Assembly: GCA_025757745.1 (NCBI GenBank)
Contig: CP107217.1
Coordinates: forward strand, 558,001-622,000
Reading direction: 5' to 3'
Length of the DNA stretch: 64,000 nucleotides
Source of the DNA: Coriobacteriaceae bacterium
Lineage (GTDB): Bacteria; Actinomycetota; Coriobacteriia; Coriobacteriales; Coriobacteriaceae
In this document: positions 40,912 through 49,491 of the stretch, one piece after another
Layout: every line of letters starts with the position of its first letter
Numbering within the stretch: the stretch's first letter is position 1
Program-made: the position numbers and the translations under genes
The notes under the pieces: generated by a model
Database searches by the model: none
What the model saw: the letters and a program-made list of their open reading frames with translations, nothing else
Told to the model about the DNA's origin: nothing

Positions 40912-42006
40912 CTAAAACGCCTTCTCGTTCAAGAATTCCCTGAACGCGGGGATGTCGAAGCCGACGAGGCCACGTCCACGTTCCCCGATAACGCCGTCCT
41001 CGAGGAGGCGGCGTTTGTATTGGCTTGCGTAGTTGCTGGCGACGCCCATGCGTTTGGCTATCTCCGAGACCCTGCTGGGGCCAGAATCGGGCAGCATCGC
41101 GAGCAAAAACTCAATGTCTTTATCGGAAAGCTCCTGATAGGTCGTTTCGAGAATACGATCGCGCAGCTCCATACGGGCAAGCAGAGAACCCTGCTGGACA
41201 TCGGATGTACTGATTTGGGGCGAGTTTTCCGAAACATCCCAAGTGCGATATCCGACGAGCTGCATCATGTAGGGAAATCCGTCGACGGCCTTCACGGCAT
41301 CCTCGAGCGCTTCTGGCGTGATTGAGCGTCCTCCTGCTTCAATGGTTTTACGAAATGCATTTGCAATCTCAACATCAGTGATTCGTCCCAGCTGATGATA
41401 CTGGGAGCGTCTGAGGAACGAGACGGAATCGTTACGTAGCAACGCCGATACTTTGTAGGGCAGTCCTGCCATGAGTAGGGCAACTTTTTTACCTTCGCGT
41501 ACAAAGTGCTGGTAAACAGAGGCAAATTGAAGCATTTCTTCGAGATCGACGGTGACTTCATCGATGGTGATGAGAAGTCCGATGTCATGTTTTTCGAGTT
41601 GCTTAAAGATGCCATTCATGCGCGTGCGCCAGTTGCCCTGAGCCTCTTGAGCGTATGTCCAATCGATGCCCACTGGGCCAATTTGAACACCGTTTATGCG
41701 CGCGTGAGGCTGTGAGAGGTAGCTATCTGCGGCTTCTTTGGTTCGCTCGATAATATCTTCGAGCATGCCTGGCATGGCGGAGACATTTGCTGCGATCCAG
41801 TCGTGTTCAAGCGCCGTTTCTGAAAGGAGCGAGAGAAGTGCCGTCTTGCCCGTTCCCCTTGCGCCAGTAAAAATGGTCGACAGGTTGGGATCTCCTGGGC
41901 CGTTGATAAAGCCACGGTTGATGTCGCGCAGGATATGCTCGCGACCCGCTAGAAAGGGAGGGACGCTTCCAAATGTTGGGGTAAAGGGGTTCTTGCTGTG
42001 CTCCAT
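40912..42006 (-). CDS. AAA ATPase with C-terminal winged helix
   Basis: 364 residues from ATG 42006 (AAGGAG). Walker A IFTGARGTGKTALLSLLSE (about 45-63), Walker B LLITIDEV (~155), sensor 1 LLMAGLP. The last ~65 residues (LPDSGPSRVSEIAKRMGVAS onward) form a winged-helix domain, the plan of Orc1/Cdc6-like and archaeal-type ATPases with DNA-binding tails. Three 19-bp direct repeats overlap its promoter (42015-42071), so autoregulation through the winged helix is plausible. Role unknown; chromosomal, with host-like GC. Confidence 0.75.
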   Translation of the reverse strand: MEHSKNPFTPTFGSVPPFLAGREHILRDINRGFINGPGDPNLSTIFTGARGTGKTALLSLLSETALEHDWIAANVSAMPGMLEDIIERTKEAADSYLSQPHARINGVQIGPVGIDWTYAQEAQGNWRTRMNGIFKQLEKHDIGLLITIDEVTVDLEEMLQFASVYQHFVREGKKVALLMAGLPYKVSALLRNDSVSFLRRSQYHQLGRITDVEIANAFRKTIEAGGRSITPEALEDAVKAVDGFPYMMQLVGYRTWDVSENSPQISTSDVQQGSLLARMELRDRILETTYQELSDKDIEFLLAMLPDSGPSRVSEIAKRMGVASNYASQYKRRLLEDGVIGERGRGLVGFDIPAFREFLNEKAF

Positions 42007-42014
42007 GGTAGCTC

Positions 42015-42071
42015 CTTTGCAGGTTTTGCTAATTTTTGCAAGTTTTGCTAACTTTTGCAAGTTTTGCTAAC
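42015..42071. repeat. Three tandem 19-bp operator repeats
   Basis: TTTTGCAAGTTTTGCTAAC occurs perfectly at 42034-42052 and 42053-42071, with a third imperfect copy at 42015-42033. Each unit has two TTTTGC half-sites. The array ends 8 nt before the start codon of the ATPase (minus strand). Confidence 0.8.
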
Positions 42072-42164
42072 GACTGACCAAAGGGCATCGAAGTAGTGAC
42101 GCTGACATTTTTTACGCAGAAAAATAAGCAGAAATCAATTTATCTGCGTTAAAAAATAGTTGAG

Positions 42165-42216
42165 AAGAAAAACGACGAGTCCCGGGCGCAATGCCGTTGC
42201 GTTCCGGGCCTCGTCG
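42165..42216 (-). terminator. Terminator of topoisomerase subunit A gene
   Basis: Arms CGACGAG..CCCGG..GCAA pair with TTGC..CCGGG..CTCGTCG (42173-42216) and are followed on the minus strand by TTTTTCTTCTCA. Confidence 0.75.
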
Positions 42217-42253
42217 CTTTACGAAGTATCTAACGATCTCGTTGCCGTGGTAC

Positions 42254-44494
42254 CTAGTCAAACAAACTCGGCATGTCATTTTCCTTCATGAGGGCGCCGG
42301 CGGAGGGCAGGCTCTGCGCGGTGAACTTTTCGGCCGAGACGCCGGCGCCAAGAATCTCCTCGGTCGTGCCGACGGTGGTGACCGAGCGGCCTTTCTTGGC
42401 CGTGAAAGCCTGGACGCCCTGCGTGTTGGTGGTCGTCTTGGTCTTGAGCAGCGACGTGTTGAAGTTCATCAGGCGGTAGTCGCTCGAGACCAGCGCGAGG
42501 TCGCGGTCTTCCTTGAGCACCTGCGCATACAGCAGCTTGCTGCCGCCGTAGATGGCGTTCTTGAGGCGCTTGCGGTTGGTCTTGGTGACGTATCCAGAAA
42601 GCGCGACGCGCACCACGCGGCCGTTCTCAAAGACGAACAGCACATCGGCCTTGTAATCCTCGGGGTCGATGACCCAGATGACACTCTCGTCGGGTTCCAT
42701 CTCAAGATCGGTCGGCAGGTACGAGCCCAGTTGGGCCGACTTGGTGTCCTCAAACGCCGAAACCTTGCACTTGTATACCTGGCTCTTATTGGTAAAGACC
42801 AGCAGCTCGTGGGTGTTGGAGGACGGGAACTCGATAAAGGGTTTGTCGCCGTCCTTGTACTTGAGCGTGGTCGCCTTCTTGAGCACGCGGTCCGTCATCT
42901 TCTTAAGATAGCCATCGCGCGAGAGCATGATGGTGACCGGGTACTCCTCGACCTCGGGCTCCAAGCTTACCTCGATAACCTCATGGGGCTCGATCCTGCC
43001 CGTGCGGCGCGGCATCACGTACTTCTTATTGACCGCGGCCAGCTCGTCGCTGATGACCTTCTTGATGTTCTCCTCGCTGGAGAGGATTTCCTCGAGCTCG
43101 GCAATCTCGCCCTCGAGCTTGGCGATGTCCTTGGTGCGGTTGAGGATGTACTCCTCGTTGATGTTGCGGAGCTTGAGCTCGGCGACAAACTCGGCCTGAG
43201 TCTCGTCGATGTCGAAGCCGCGCATGAGGTTGGGCACGACCTCGGCCTCGAGCTTGGTGCCGCGGATGATGGCGATGGCCTTGTCGATGTCGAGCAGGAT
43301 CGCTTCAAGGCCGTGCAGCAGGTGCAGGCGCTCGGACTTTTTGCCCAGGTCAAAGTTGATGCGGCGACGCGTGGACTCAATACGCCACTTGACCCACTCG
43401 TGCAGGATCTGGCGCACGCCCATAACGCGAGGGTAACCATCGACCAGTACGTTGAAGTTGCACGAGAACGAATCCTGCAGCGTGGTCGAGCGATAGAGCT
43501 TCGCCATGAGTTTGTCGGGGTCGACGCCGCGCTTAAGGTCGATAGCGATGCGCAGACCCGAAAGGTCGGTCTCATCGCGAATGTCTGCGATCTCCTTGAC
43601 CTTGCCCTCCTTGGAGAGCTTGACGATGCGCTCGATGATGACATCGGTCTTGGTGGTGTAGGGGATCTCGTAGACCTCGATGATGCGCTCTTCGGGAATC
43701 CAGCGCCAGCGGGAGCGGATTTGGAAGCTGCCAAGGCCGGTCTCAACGATCTTCTCCATCTCCTCGCGGCGGTAGATAATCTCGCCGCCGGTGGAGAAAT
43801 CGGGCATGGGCATGTACTCGAGCAGGTCGCAGTTGGGATCCTGCAGGTAGTGCATCGTGGCGGTGCAGACCTCGTTGAGGTTGAAACCGCAGATATCGGA
43901 CGCCATGGCGACGCCGATGCCCTTGTTGGCCGAGACGAGGATGTTGGGGAACGTGGTGGGCAGCAGACGCGGCTCCTTCATGGCGCCGTCGTAGCTGTCA
44001 ACGAAGTCGACCGGGTCCTTGTCGATGTCCTTGAAGATTTCGGCGCTGATGGGGGAGAGCTTTGCCTCGGTGTAACGCGAGGCGGCGTAGCTCAGGTCGC
44101 CCGAATAGTATTTGCCAAAGTTGCCCTTCGACTCCACGAAGGGGGCAAGCAGCGCCTCGTTGCCCGTCGCTAGGCGCACCATCGTCTCGTAGATCGCGGC
44201 ATCGCCGTGCGGGTTGAGCTTCATGGTCTGGCCCACGATGTTGGCGCTCTTCTGGCGCTCGCCCTTGAGCAGGCCCATCTTGTACATGGTGTAGAGCAGC
44301 TTGCGGTGCGAGGGCTTAAAGCCGTCGATCTCGGGGAACGCACGCGACACGTTGACGCTCATGGCGTAGGGCATATAGTTGACCTCGAGCGTTTGCGTGA
44401 TCGGCTGGTCGGTGACCTCGGAGTGCAGGCCGATGACGTTCTCGGCGTTGACCTGCTTTTTCTTTGGCTGGTTCTTCGTCTTCTTCTTTGCCAC
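42254..44494 (-). CDS. Type IIA topoisomerase subunit A (ParC/GyrA-like)
   Basis: 746 residues. The breakage-reunion domain has catalytic Tyr near 142 (YAASRYTEAKL) and the quinolone-pocket region PHGDAAIYETMVRLA. The coiled coil and primary dimer interface follow (about 370-450), and the C-terminal beta-pinwheel is degenerate and lacks a canonical GyrA box. The Lys-rich start MAKKKTKNQPKKK is unusual. Since the set lacks the GyrA box and the C-terminal domain is short, topoisomerase IV-like (ParC) decatenation is more likely than gyrase; a separate gyrAB is expected elsewhere. Confidence 0.85.
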   Translation of the reverse strand: MAKKKTKNQPKKKQVNAENVIGLHSEVTDQPITQTLEVNYMPYAMSVNVSRAFPEIDGFKPSHRKLLYTMYKMGLLKGERQKSANIVGQTMKLNPHGDAAIYETMVRLATGNEALLAPFVESKGNFGKYYSGDLSYAASRYTEAKLSPISAEIFKDIDKDPVDFVDSYDGAMKEPRLLPTTFPNILVSANKGIGVAMASDICGFNLNEVCTATMHYLQDPNCDLLEYMPMPDFSTGGEIIYRREEMEKIVETGLGSFQIRSRWRWIPEERIIEVYEIPYTTKTDVIIERIVKLSKEGKVKEIADIRDETDLSGLRIAIDLKRGVDPDKLMAKLYRSTTLQDSFSCNFNVLVDGYPRVMGVRQILHEWVKWRIESTRRRINFDLGKKSERLHLLHGLEAILLDIDKAIAIIRGTKLEAEVVPNLMRGFDIDETQAEFVAELKLRNINEEYILNRTKDIAKLEGEIAELEEILSSEENIKKVISDELAAVNKKYVMPRRTGRIEPHEVIEVSLEPEVEEYPVTIMLSRDGYLKKMTDRVLKKATTLKYKDGDKPFIEFPSSNTHELLVFTNKSQVYKCKVSAFEDTKSAQLGSYLPTDLEMEPDESVIWVIDPEDYKADVLFVFENGRVVRVALSGYVTKTNRKRLKNAIYGGSKLLYAQVLKEDRDLALVSSDYRLMNFNTSLLKTKTTTNTQGVQAFTAKKGRSVTTVGTTEEILGAGVSAEKFTAQSLPSAGALMKENDMPSLFD

Positions 44495-44539
44495 GATTTC
44501 CTCTTGAACTTCTTATGGGCCGTCGTTATCGATTTGCTG

Positions 44540-46537
44540 CTACTGCAGGTCCAGCTGGTCCAGATATTCCTTGCCGTGCTCGGAGATATGGCGCTTGCGG
44601 CCCGCCTCGTCGTTGCCTAGCAAAAGGTTGAACATGGTTTCCATCTTGGTGACGTCCTCGGGCTCCACCTTGATCAGGCGTCGCGTCTCGGGGTTCATGG
44701 TGGTGAGCCACATCATGTCAGGGTCGTTCTCACCAAGACCCTTGGAGCGGTTGATCGAGCACTTTTGGTCGCCGATCTCCTTGAGGATGCCGTTTTTCTC
44801 GAGCTCAGTGTAGGCAAAGTAGGTCTTCTCTTTGCAGTTGATCTCGTAGAGCGGCGACTCGGCGATATACACGTAACCCTCGTCGATAAGCGTGGGCACC
44901 AAGCGGTAGAGCATGGTGAGCACGAGCGTGCGGATGTGATAACCGTCGACGTCGGCGTCCGTACAGATAATGACCTTGTTCCAGTTGAGGTTGTCCAGGT
45001 CAAAGGCACCAAGGTTCTTGATGCGCTTGTCCTTGATCTCCACACCGCAGCCCAGCACGCGCATGAGGTCCATGATGATGTCGGACTTAAAGATGCGCGG
45101 GTAGTCTTCCTTTAGGCAGTTGAGGATCTTGCCGCGGACGGGCATAACGCCCTGGAACTCGGCGTCGCGCGACGTTCGGATGGCGCCAGCTGCCGAGTCG
45201 CCCTCTACGATGTAGATCTCGCGACGGTTTTTGTCCTTGGAACGGCAGTCGATGAACTTCTGCACGCGGTTGGCCATGTCGGTCTTTTGCTGCAGGTTGG
45301 TCTTAATGCTCAGGCGCGTCTTCTCGGCGTTCTCGCGCGAGCGCTTGTTGATGAGCACCTGCTCCACGATCTTGTTGGCAGCGTCTTTGTTCTCGATCAA
45401 GTAGGTCGAGAGGCGCTCCTTAAAGAATGCCGTCATGGCCTGCTGGATAAAGCGGTTGTTGATGGCTTTCTTGGTCTGGTTCTCGTAGGACGTCTGGGTG
45501 GAGAAGCAGTTGGTCACCAGCACCAGGCAGTCCTGGACGTCTTGCCACTTAATGCCGCTCTCGTTTTTGTTGTATTTGCCCTGTTGCTTAATGTAGGCAT
45601 CGATGGCGCTGGTCAGAGCGTTACGGGCCGCCTTCTCGGGTGAGCCGCCGTTCTCGAGCCACGATGAGTTGTGGTAGTACTCCTGCATCATGAAAGTGCG
45701 CGAGAAGCACATGCACGCGGTGATCTTTACGTTGTAGTCGGGCAGGTCTTCGCGGTCGCGACCGCGACGGTCGGCCTCGATAAAGAAGGGCTCGGTGAGG
45801 TAGTCGGCACCGACCTTCTCGAGCACATAGTCCTCGATGCCCTTGGGGTAGCAAAAGTCCTCTTCGGTAAACTCGCCATCATCGCCCTCGATGCGCAGGC
45901 GGAAGGTCACGTTGGCGTTAACCACGGCCTGGCGGCGCATGGTCTCGCGATACCAGTCGTGGGGAATGCTGATCGAGGTAAAGACCTCAAGATCGGGGCG
46001 CCACTTGATGGTGGTGCCGGTGCGGTCCTCGTCGCTGGGCTCGATCTCGAGCGCCTTCTTTTTGGCGCCGACGACCTTGCCTTTCTTAAAGTGCAGAGAG
46101 TACTTGTTACCGTCGCGCCAAACGGTGACGTCCATGTACTCGGAAGCGTACTGGGTCGCGCACGAGCCCAGGCCGTTGGTGCCGAGCGAGAAGTCGTAGT
46201 CGCCGCCCTGGTTGTTGTTGTACTTGCCGCCGGCGTAGAGCTCGCAAAAGACGAGCTCCCAGTTAAAGCGCTTCTCGGAAGGGTTCCAGTCGAGTGGGCA
46301 GCCGCGGCCGTTGTCCTCTACCTGAATGGAGCCATCGCGAAAGGCGGTAAGGATGATGAGCTTGCCGTAGCCCTGGCGCGCCTCGTCAACGGCGTTGGAC
46401 AGGATCTCAAAGGCGGCGTGCGCGCAGCCGTCGAGTCCGTCCGAGCCAAAGATGACGGCGGGGCGCAGGCGTACGCGCTCCTCGTCCTTGAGCTGGCGGA
46501 TACTGTCGTTACCATAGTTTGCGGTGTTTTTTGCCAT
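44540..46537 (-). CDS. Type IIA topoisomerase subunit B (ParE/GyrB-like)
   Basis: 665 residues from ATG 46537 (start choice by homology to KNTANYGNDSIRQLKDEERV; an in-frame ATG 13 codons upstream is possible). GHKL ATPase motifs: EILSNAVDEARQ, DNGRGCPLDWN, and the GTNGLGSCATQY lid. Transducer and TOPRIM domains follow: EGDSAAGAI (catalytic Glu) and DADVDGYHI (Mg-binding DxD). The C-terminal DPDMMWLTTMNPETR and YLDQLDLQ are standard. It is followed 45 nt later by subunit A. Confidence 0.88.
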   Translation of the reverse strand: MAKNTANYGNDSIRQLKDEERVRLRPAVIFGSDGLDGCAHAAFEILSNAVDEARQGYGKLIILTAFRDGSIQVEDNGRGCPLDWNPSEKRFNWELVFCELYAGGKYNNNQGGDYDFSLGTNGLGSCATQYASEYMDVTVWRDGNKYSLHFKKGKVVGAKKKALEIEPSDEDRTGTTIKWRPDLEVFTSISIPHDWYRETMRRQAVVNANVTFRLRIEGDDGEFTEEDFCYPKGIEDYVLEKVGADYLTEPFFIEADRRGRDREDLPDYNVKITACMCFSRTFMMQEYYHNSSWLENGGSPEKAARNALTSAIDAYIKQQGKYNKNESGIKWQDVQDCLVLVTNCFSTQTSYENQTKKAINNRFIQQAMTAFFKERLSTYLIENKDAANKIVEQVLINKRSRENAEKTRLSIKTNLQQKTDMANRVQKFIDCRSKDKNRREIYIVEGDSAAGAIRTSRDAEFQGVMPVRGKILNCLKEDYPRIFKSDIIMDLMRVLGCGVEIKDKRIKNLGAFDLDNLNWNKVIICTDADVDGYHIRTLVLTMLYRLVPTLIDEGYVYIAESPLYEINCKEKTYFAYTELEKNGILKEIGDQKCSINRSKGLGENDPDMMWLTTMNPETRRLIKVEPEDVTKMETMFNLLLGNDEAGRKRHISEHGKEYLDQLDLQ

Positions 46538-46689
46538 ACTCGCTCTCTCGGTGCTCCTTTGCTGCGTTTTAGTCATATAGATAGTCAAGGTAGCATAGCC
46601 CAGGCCTTGGGCGATTCCAACCAACACGAATTCCATCGAACAATAGTTCGATTAGATAATGGATGCTTGGGATGCGGGTGGGGTCTGTC

Positions 46690-48072
46690 CTATTCAAACA
46701 TCTGCGGCAGGTCGATGAAGACGGTTCGATCGCTTTCGTCAGCTTCGAAGCCCGAACGGGAGAAGAATCCGTAGCGATGGCACTTGAGCCCCGTTGCCTC
46801 GACTTGGGCGATTTCCTCGTCGACCATTTTTTGCGTGACGGGGGATTTGCGGAACTTTGCTTCGTAGAATGCGTAGCCCTCGGGGTCTTGCGTTACCACA
46901 TCGAATTCGCCGCTCGTTTTGTTTGCGGGATCGTCGTACCAGTACTTGCCTATGGCATCGAAAGCCGGTTCGATCTTGCCAGTCCTGTTTTGCCGTACGA
47001 GGTATTGACGGCAGATCTCCTCGAACATATGTGGAGTGTAGTTTTCCTCGAAGTCTTGGGAGACGTGACGATCATAGAAGACTTCCGGGTCGAGCAGCTG
47101 ACGCGCAGAAGCATTGCGGAAGACGTAGCGATAGTAAAAGAGCGAAAGTGGGTCCACCACAAAGTAGCCAGACTTGCGCTTATTCGTAGGGTCGTTGATG
47201 GGTGCACGCTTTTGGACGATTTCGAGTGACATGAGCTTGTCGAGTACGTCTGCCATGGCCGGACCGCTCGAGACGTGCGACTGTGCCAGCACGTCCCCCC
47301 AACGGGAGTAACCTTGTGCGAGAGCCCCGAAAACTTCGTTGGCGTTGGTCATCTTCGAGATCTCGGCGTTGAGATAGGACGGTACTTCGCTTTCTAAGCG
47401 GGCGCCAGGTTCTGTGACGAGCTCGATGATATTGTCGCGTACGCTTTGGGACTGATCGATGAGGCGATTGTAAAAGGGGATGCCGCCAAAAACGCTATAG
47501 AGCCGCACCTTGTCCTCGGGTGAGAACGCGGGATAGAACTTTGCAGCGTCAAAGTAATCCATGGGCTTAAGCTCAAGCGCGAGATCAATTCGCCCGTAGA
47601 GGGGGCTTTCATGCTCGATGAGAGATTTCATAATCTCAACATAGGAGCCGCACAGGACAATGTTTAAACGTGAGTCTTCCCTGTGAGCGTCGATTGAGGT
47701 CTGGAGAATGCTGTCTAAGCCTTTAACCGCATCTCTCAAGTAGGGGTATTCGTCGAGAACGAGGGTAATGTTCTTGTCTTTGGCTTGGGCAAACAGAAAT
47801 TCGATGAGCTCGCGGATGCCCGTGAAGGCGAGCGGAGGAAAGCTTAGCGCTTCAGCAGCAAGGGCGGACAGACTCTCGAGGTTGTCTGCCTCGGAGGTTT
47901 GGCGGCACTCGTAATAGATCGTTGCGACGTCCGATAAATCGGTTAGCGCCTGCTTGATGAGCTCACTTTTGCCGACGCGACGCCTTCCGTAAATGAGAAC
48001 ATTGCGCTGCTCGGGCGCATTGAGTGTTTTCTTAATACGGGCGAGTTCAAGCTCCCTGCCAATGAATTCCAC
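46690..48072 (-). CDS. AAA_14/DUF234-type ATPase
   Basis: 460 residues from GTG 48072 (AAGGA 9 nt upstream). Walker A LIYGRRRVGKSELIKQAL (~26-43), Walker B LVLDEYPYL (~124), sensor LCGSYVEIM. A winged-helix segment follows (about 255-300), then the DUF234 nuclease-like domain GEFDVVTQDPEGYAFYEAKF with E..D..K residues. Archaeal-ATPase-family members of this form are common in gut Actinobacteria and of unknown role. Its promoter carries three ACTCGG..CCGAGT operators (48090-48176), suggesting it represses itself. Confidence 0.85.
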   Translation of the reverse strand: MEFIGRELELARIKKTLNAPEQRNVLIYGRRRVGKSELIKQALTDLSDVATIYYECRQTSEADNLESLSALAAEALSFPPLAFTGIRELIEFLFAQAKDKNITLVLDEYPYLRDAVKGLDSILQTSIDAHREDSRLNIVLCGSYVEIMKSLIEHESPLYGRIDLALELKPMDYFDAAKFYPAFSPEDKVRLYSVFGGIPFYNRLIDQSQSVRDNIIELVTEPGARLESEVPSYLNAEISKMTNANEVFGALAQGYSRWGDVLAQSHVSSGPAMADVLDKLMSLEIVQKRAPINDPTNKRKSGYFVVDPLSLFYYRYVFRNASARQLLDPEVFYDRHVSQDFEENYTPHMFEEICRQYLVRQNRTGKIEPAFDAIGKYWYDDPANKTSGEFDVVTQDPEGYAFYEAKFRKSPVTQKMVDEEIAQVEATGLKCHRYGFFSRSGFEADESDRTVFIDLPQMFE

Positions 48073-48089
48073 TTACTCGGTTCCTTCCG

Positions 48090-48176
48090 ACTCGGTTTTG
48101 TCCGAGTTAATTGTATCGCATGAATAAGTTTATGCTCGAGTTTACTCGGACAAAACCGAGTCGGTTTTGTCCGAGT
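48090..48176. promoter_or_regulatory. Three ACTCGG-type operators upstream of ATPase
   Basis: ACTCGGTTTTGTCCGAGT at 48090-48107, its reverse form at 48144-48161, and a third adjoining site at 48162-48176, plus an extra half-site at 48075-48080 overlapping the start region. The last two form a large palindrome. Confidence 0.75.
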
Positions 48177-48204
48177 AAGTTTGAATAGCGAATCGAAATT
48201 GTTA

Positions 48205-48288
48205 TGTCCACATGGCGATGGCGGACATGGTTTCCATAATGACAGATATAGTTGACATCTTGTGAAGGATACAATATATTTCTGTCAT
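48205..48288 (+). promoter_or_regulatory. Promoter and operators of the XRE gene
   Basis: TTGACA (48252-48257), 17-nt spacer, TATATT (48275-48280). It is flanked by inverted TGACAGA..TCTGTCA segments (about 48240 and 48282-48288) and preceded by ATGTCC/GGACAT arms (48205-48229). Probable autoregulation. Confidence 0.65.
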
Positions 48289-48328
48289 GTTGCAACGGAT
48301 ATCTGTCCATTACTACGAAAGGAACTCC

Positions 48329-48559
48329 ATGCCGGGCAAAAAGAACCTACGCATGAAGGCGGCACGCGCGGCGGCTGGCCTTTCGCAAGCTGACTTAGCC
48401 CAAGCCGTGGGCGTTACGCGCCAAACCATCGGCCTTATCGAGGCGGGCGGCTACAACCCCACGCTCAATTTGTGCGTGGCAATCTGTAAGGCGCTGCGCG
48501 TTACGTTGAACGACTTGTTTTGGGAAGACGAAACCGACGCCGACCCTAATGCTCTTTAG
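48329..48559 (+). CDS. XRE family regulator (76 aa)
   Basis: Start ATG 48329 behind AAAGGA. The HTH covers MKAARAAAGLSQADLAQAVG and VTRQTIGLIEAGGYNPTLNL, followed by CVAICKALRVTLNDLFW, a classic small YozG-like regulator. It is co-transcribed with a membrane protein 9 nt downstream, a common XRE-plus-membrane-protein pairing in Firmicutes and Actinobacteria. Confidence 0.9.
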   Translation: MPGKKNLRMKAARAAAGLSQADLAQAVGVTRQTIGLIEAGGYNPTLNLCVAICKALRVTLNDLFWEDETDADPNAL

Positions 48560-48568
48560 GAGTTCACT

Positions 48569-49153
48569 ATGAAATATGAAGATCTGAAAATCGTGCAAAA
48601 GTGGCGTGAATATGCCGGCCCAAAGGATGAACGCCTGGAGGCTGAGAACGCGAAGATCTACAAGATTGGCTTCGTGCTGCTTTCGTTTGGCATGTTGATG
48701 ATCTTTTTCTACCAGTTTATAGCTCGACAGGTTGCGTGGGTTCACAGCGACGCTAGTGAAATGCCGCATGGCTTTGCAACGCCGTTCGAGGCAGCCATGT
48801 ATTTGTGGCTCGTTCTCGTGATGTTGATTTGCGCAGGACTGCAAACGCGGAAGGGCTATGTCGATACCAATCGTTTTGGGCAAACCGAGCATCTTCCTGT
48901 TGGATATTTCCTGCTTGTCAGCGGTCTTAGCGGCGCCGCGTTCGCGCTTGTTATTGCCGCAATGCGCTGTGTCGCTGAGGCGCAGATCGTATCGCTCGAA
49001 AGCGTCTTTTGGTTGGCGAACCTGGCCACGGGCGTGTTCTGCGGTGCGACGATTTTCGCGGCCACGTTTGCTGTCCTGTGCGCAACGTTTTTCACGGCGA
49101 AAAGACGCCGTGCCAAGCTCGAGGCAGAACTCGACTCCTCAGACGACATTTAA
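48569..49153 (+). CDS. Multi-span membrane protein paired with XRE regulator
   Basis: 194 residues with four membrane spans (about 30-52, 74-92, 114-134, 146-170) and charged ends (KYEDLKIVQKWREYAGPKDE; FTAKRRRAKLEAELDSSD). I recognise only the general type (DUF3169/DUF6773-like). Partner of the XRE protein; a role in signal sensing or stress is possible but unproven. Confidence 0.7.
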   Translation: MKYEDLKIVQKWREYAGPKDERLEAENAKIYKIGFVLLSFGMLMIFFYQFIARQVAWVHSDASEMPHGFATPFEAAMYLWLVLVMLICAGLQTRKGYVDTNRFGQTEHLPVGYFLLVSGLSGAAFALVIAAMRCVAEAQIVSLESVFWLANLATGVFCGATIFAATFAVLCATFFTAKRRRAKLEAELDSSDDI

Positions 49154-49158
49154 TGTGC

Positions 49159-49197
49159 AATGGGCTGGCTCTGGGTATCCAGAACCAGCCCATTTTG
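49159..49197 (+). terminator. Terminator after the XRE-membrane pair
   Basis: AATGGGCTGG..TCTGG pairs with CCAGA..CCAGCCCATT around a 4-nt loop, followed by TTTTG. Confidence 0.85.
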
Positions 49198-49243
49198 ATG
49201 TTCAATGAGCCGAGTCGACGTCTCTCACAAAAGTAACTAGGAG

Positions 49244-49432
49244 CTAGCGAGTCCTATCCGAATTGTCCTCATTGGCGGTGTCTTTTTCGACCGCCGTGCG
49301 GCGGGCGCTGTAGGCGACGAGGCCGGCGCCTGCCGCGGCGAGTGCTGCAGCGGCTGCCGTAAGGGGGACGTTGCTGTCTTTGCGAGAAGGTGCCCCGTGG
49401 CGGTAGTGCCGTTCAAGGGTCAAAATGTCCAA
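49244..49432 (-). CDS. Possible small membrane-tail protein
   Basis: 62 residues if started at TTG 49432; no ribosome-binding site. The segment VPLTAAAAALAAAGAGLVAY followed by SARR resembles the membrane part and positive tail of a cell-wall-anchored protein. It may be the end of a lost gene. Low certainty. Confidence 0.3.
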   Translation of the reverse strand: MDILTLERHYRHGAPSRKDSNVPLTAAAAALAAAGAGLVAYSARRTAVEKDTANEDNSDRTR

Positions 49433-49491
49433 ATTGATCGAGCGAAGTGCCGGGTTCCGGAACGTGTTCGATGCGCTTGGCAGCCCGGTCG

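Noticed and set aside
40867..41325. Possible selenocysteine read-through of TGA at 40870-40872
   Set aside because: The downstream frame is antisense to the ATPase gene and no SECIS-like structure is evident; the hairpin is better read as a terminator.
42015..42071. Short CRISPR-like array
   Set aside because: The repeats are contiguous without spacers and sit at a promoter; no cas genes are present.
42191..44173. 660-codon open frame on the plus strand
   Set aside because: Antisense shadow of the topoisomerase A subunit gene, which has full motif support.
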